Positions 6,193 to 6,358 of a stretch of 6,358 nt of DNA are shown one piece after another (position 1 is the stretch's first letter; each line of letters opens with the position of its first letter). The position numbers were made by a program, and so were the translations under genes. The notes under the pieces were generated by a model that did not search any database, had not been told where the DNA came from, and was given only the letters and a program-made list of their open reading frames with translations. This stretch comes from an uncultured Flavobacterium sp. (GTDB lineage: Bacteria > Bacteroidota > Bacteroidia > Flavobacteriales > Flavobacteriaceae): NCBI RefSeq assembly GCF_946479975.1, contig NZ_CAMLIX010000261.1:1-6358 (forward strand), in the 5' to 3' direction.

Positions 6193-6358
6193 GGCGGGCG
6201 TCCCCTTCTATCTGCGCACCGGCAAGCGGCTGGGGCGGCGGGTCACGGAGATCGCGGTCGTCTTCCAGCGCGCCCCGCACTCGCCGTTCGACTCCACGGC
6301 CACCGAGGAGCTCGGCGCGAACGCGATCGTCATCCGGGTCCAGCCCGACGAGGGCATG
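6191..6358 (+). CDS. zwf: Glucose-6-phosphate dehydrogenase, internal fragment from a high-GC actinobacterium
   Basis: Fifty-six codons read WAGVPFYLRTGKRLGRR, then VTEIAVVFQRAPH, SPFDSTATEELGANA and IVIRVQPDEGM. This is the conserved central to C-terminal region of G6PD, which oxidises glucose 6-phosphate to 6-phosphogluconolactone with NADP+ in the pentose phosphate pathway. The GVPFYLRTGKRL block carries substrate-binding lysine(s) in the family. Against a usual length near 500 aa this is roughly residues 330-400. It has no start: the frame has a TAG at 6161-6163 in the AT-rich DNA and no ATG between there and the junction, and it runs off the right edge. Fifty-five of 56 codons end in G or C (only TAT does not), and the DNA is about 73% G+C. 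That is typical of Streptomyces and relatives and incompatible with the host genes. It cannot be expressed as an enzyme here. Confidence 0.93.

Noticed and set aside
6191..6358. Horizontal acquisition of zwf by the flavobacterium
   Set aside because: The fragment has no start, begins mid-domain, keeps unaltered high-GC codon use, and is joined directly to an interrupted host gene without any mobile-element signature.
1..6358. tRNA, rRNA, CRISPR array, transposase, phage or toxin-antitoxin genes
   Set aside because: I looked for these on both strands and saw no supporting sequence; the window is filled by the genes listed, and its only gap over 100 bases (2928-3126) holds a terminator and a promoter.

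Overview
Most of this window (about 1-6190) is low-GC DNA, about one third G+C by eye, from a member of the Bacteroidota, very probably Flavobacterium or a close relative. The protein sequences are typical of that group. Start codons follow A-rich leaders without a Shine-Dalgarno motif, and the one clear promoter has the Bacteroidota -33/-7 form (TTG, 20 nt, TACATTTG).

Layout: (1) 1-1610 is the 3' part of sucA (2-oxoglutarate dehydrogenase E1), already open at the left edge. (2) 1683-2927 is a complete sucB (dihydrolipoyl succinyltransferase E2), separated from sucA by 72 nt that hold an imperfect palindrome. A good intrinsic terminator at about 2955-2990 ends this TCA-cycle operon. (3) 2991-3126 is a regulatory region with a Bacteroidota-type promoter and a 17-bp inverted repeat just upstream of it, a possible iron-responsive operator. 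(4) 3127-5595 is a complete TonB-dependent siderophore-type receptor, followed at once by a second strong terminator. (5) 5654-5986 is a small membrane protein resembling DUF3325, and 6006 to about 6190 is the beginning of a DUF3649-like membrane protein. Such small genes accompany ferric-siderophore receptors in other bacteria, so receptor plus accessory genes form an iron-uptake locus.

(6) At about 6189-6192 the sequence changes abruptly. The last 168 bases are about 73% G+C, and 55 of 56 codons end in G or C. They encode, in another frame, an internal piece of glucose-6-phosphate dehydrogenase (zwf) of high-GC actinobacterial (Streptomyces-like) type. The DUF3649 gene is cut mid-gene and the zwf piece begins mid-gene, with no mobile element, repeat or start codon at the join. 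This is best read as a chimeric join (assembly, library or artificial), not natural transfer.

I see no undescribed defence, mobile or biosynthetic system here. The main anomaly is the chimeric junction. The secondary points are the terminator inside the iron locus, the candidate operator, and the palindrome between sucA and sucB.
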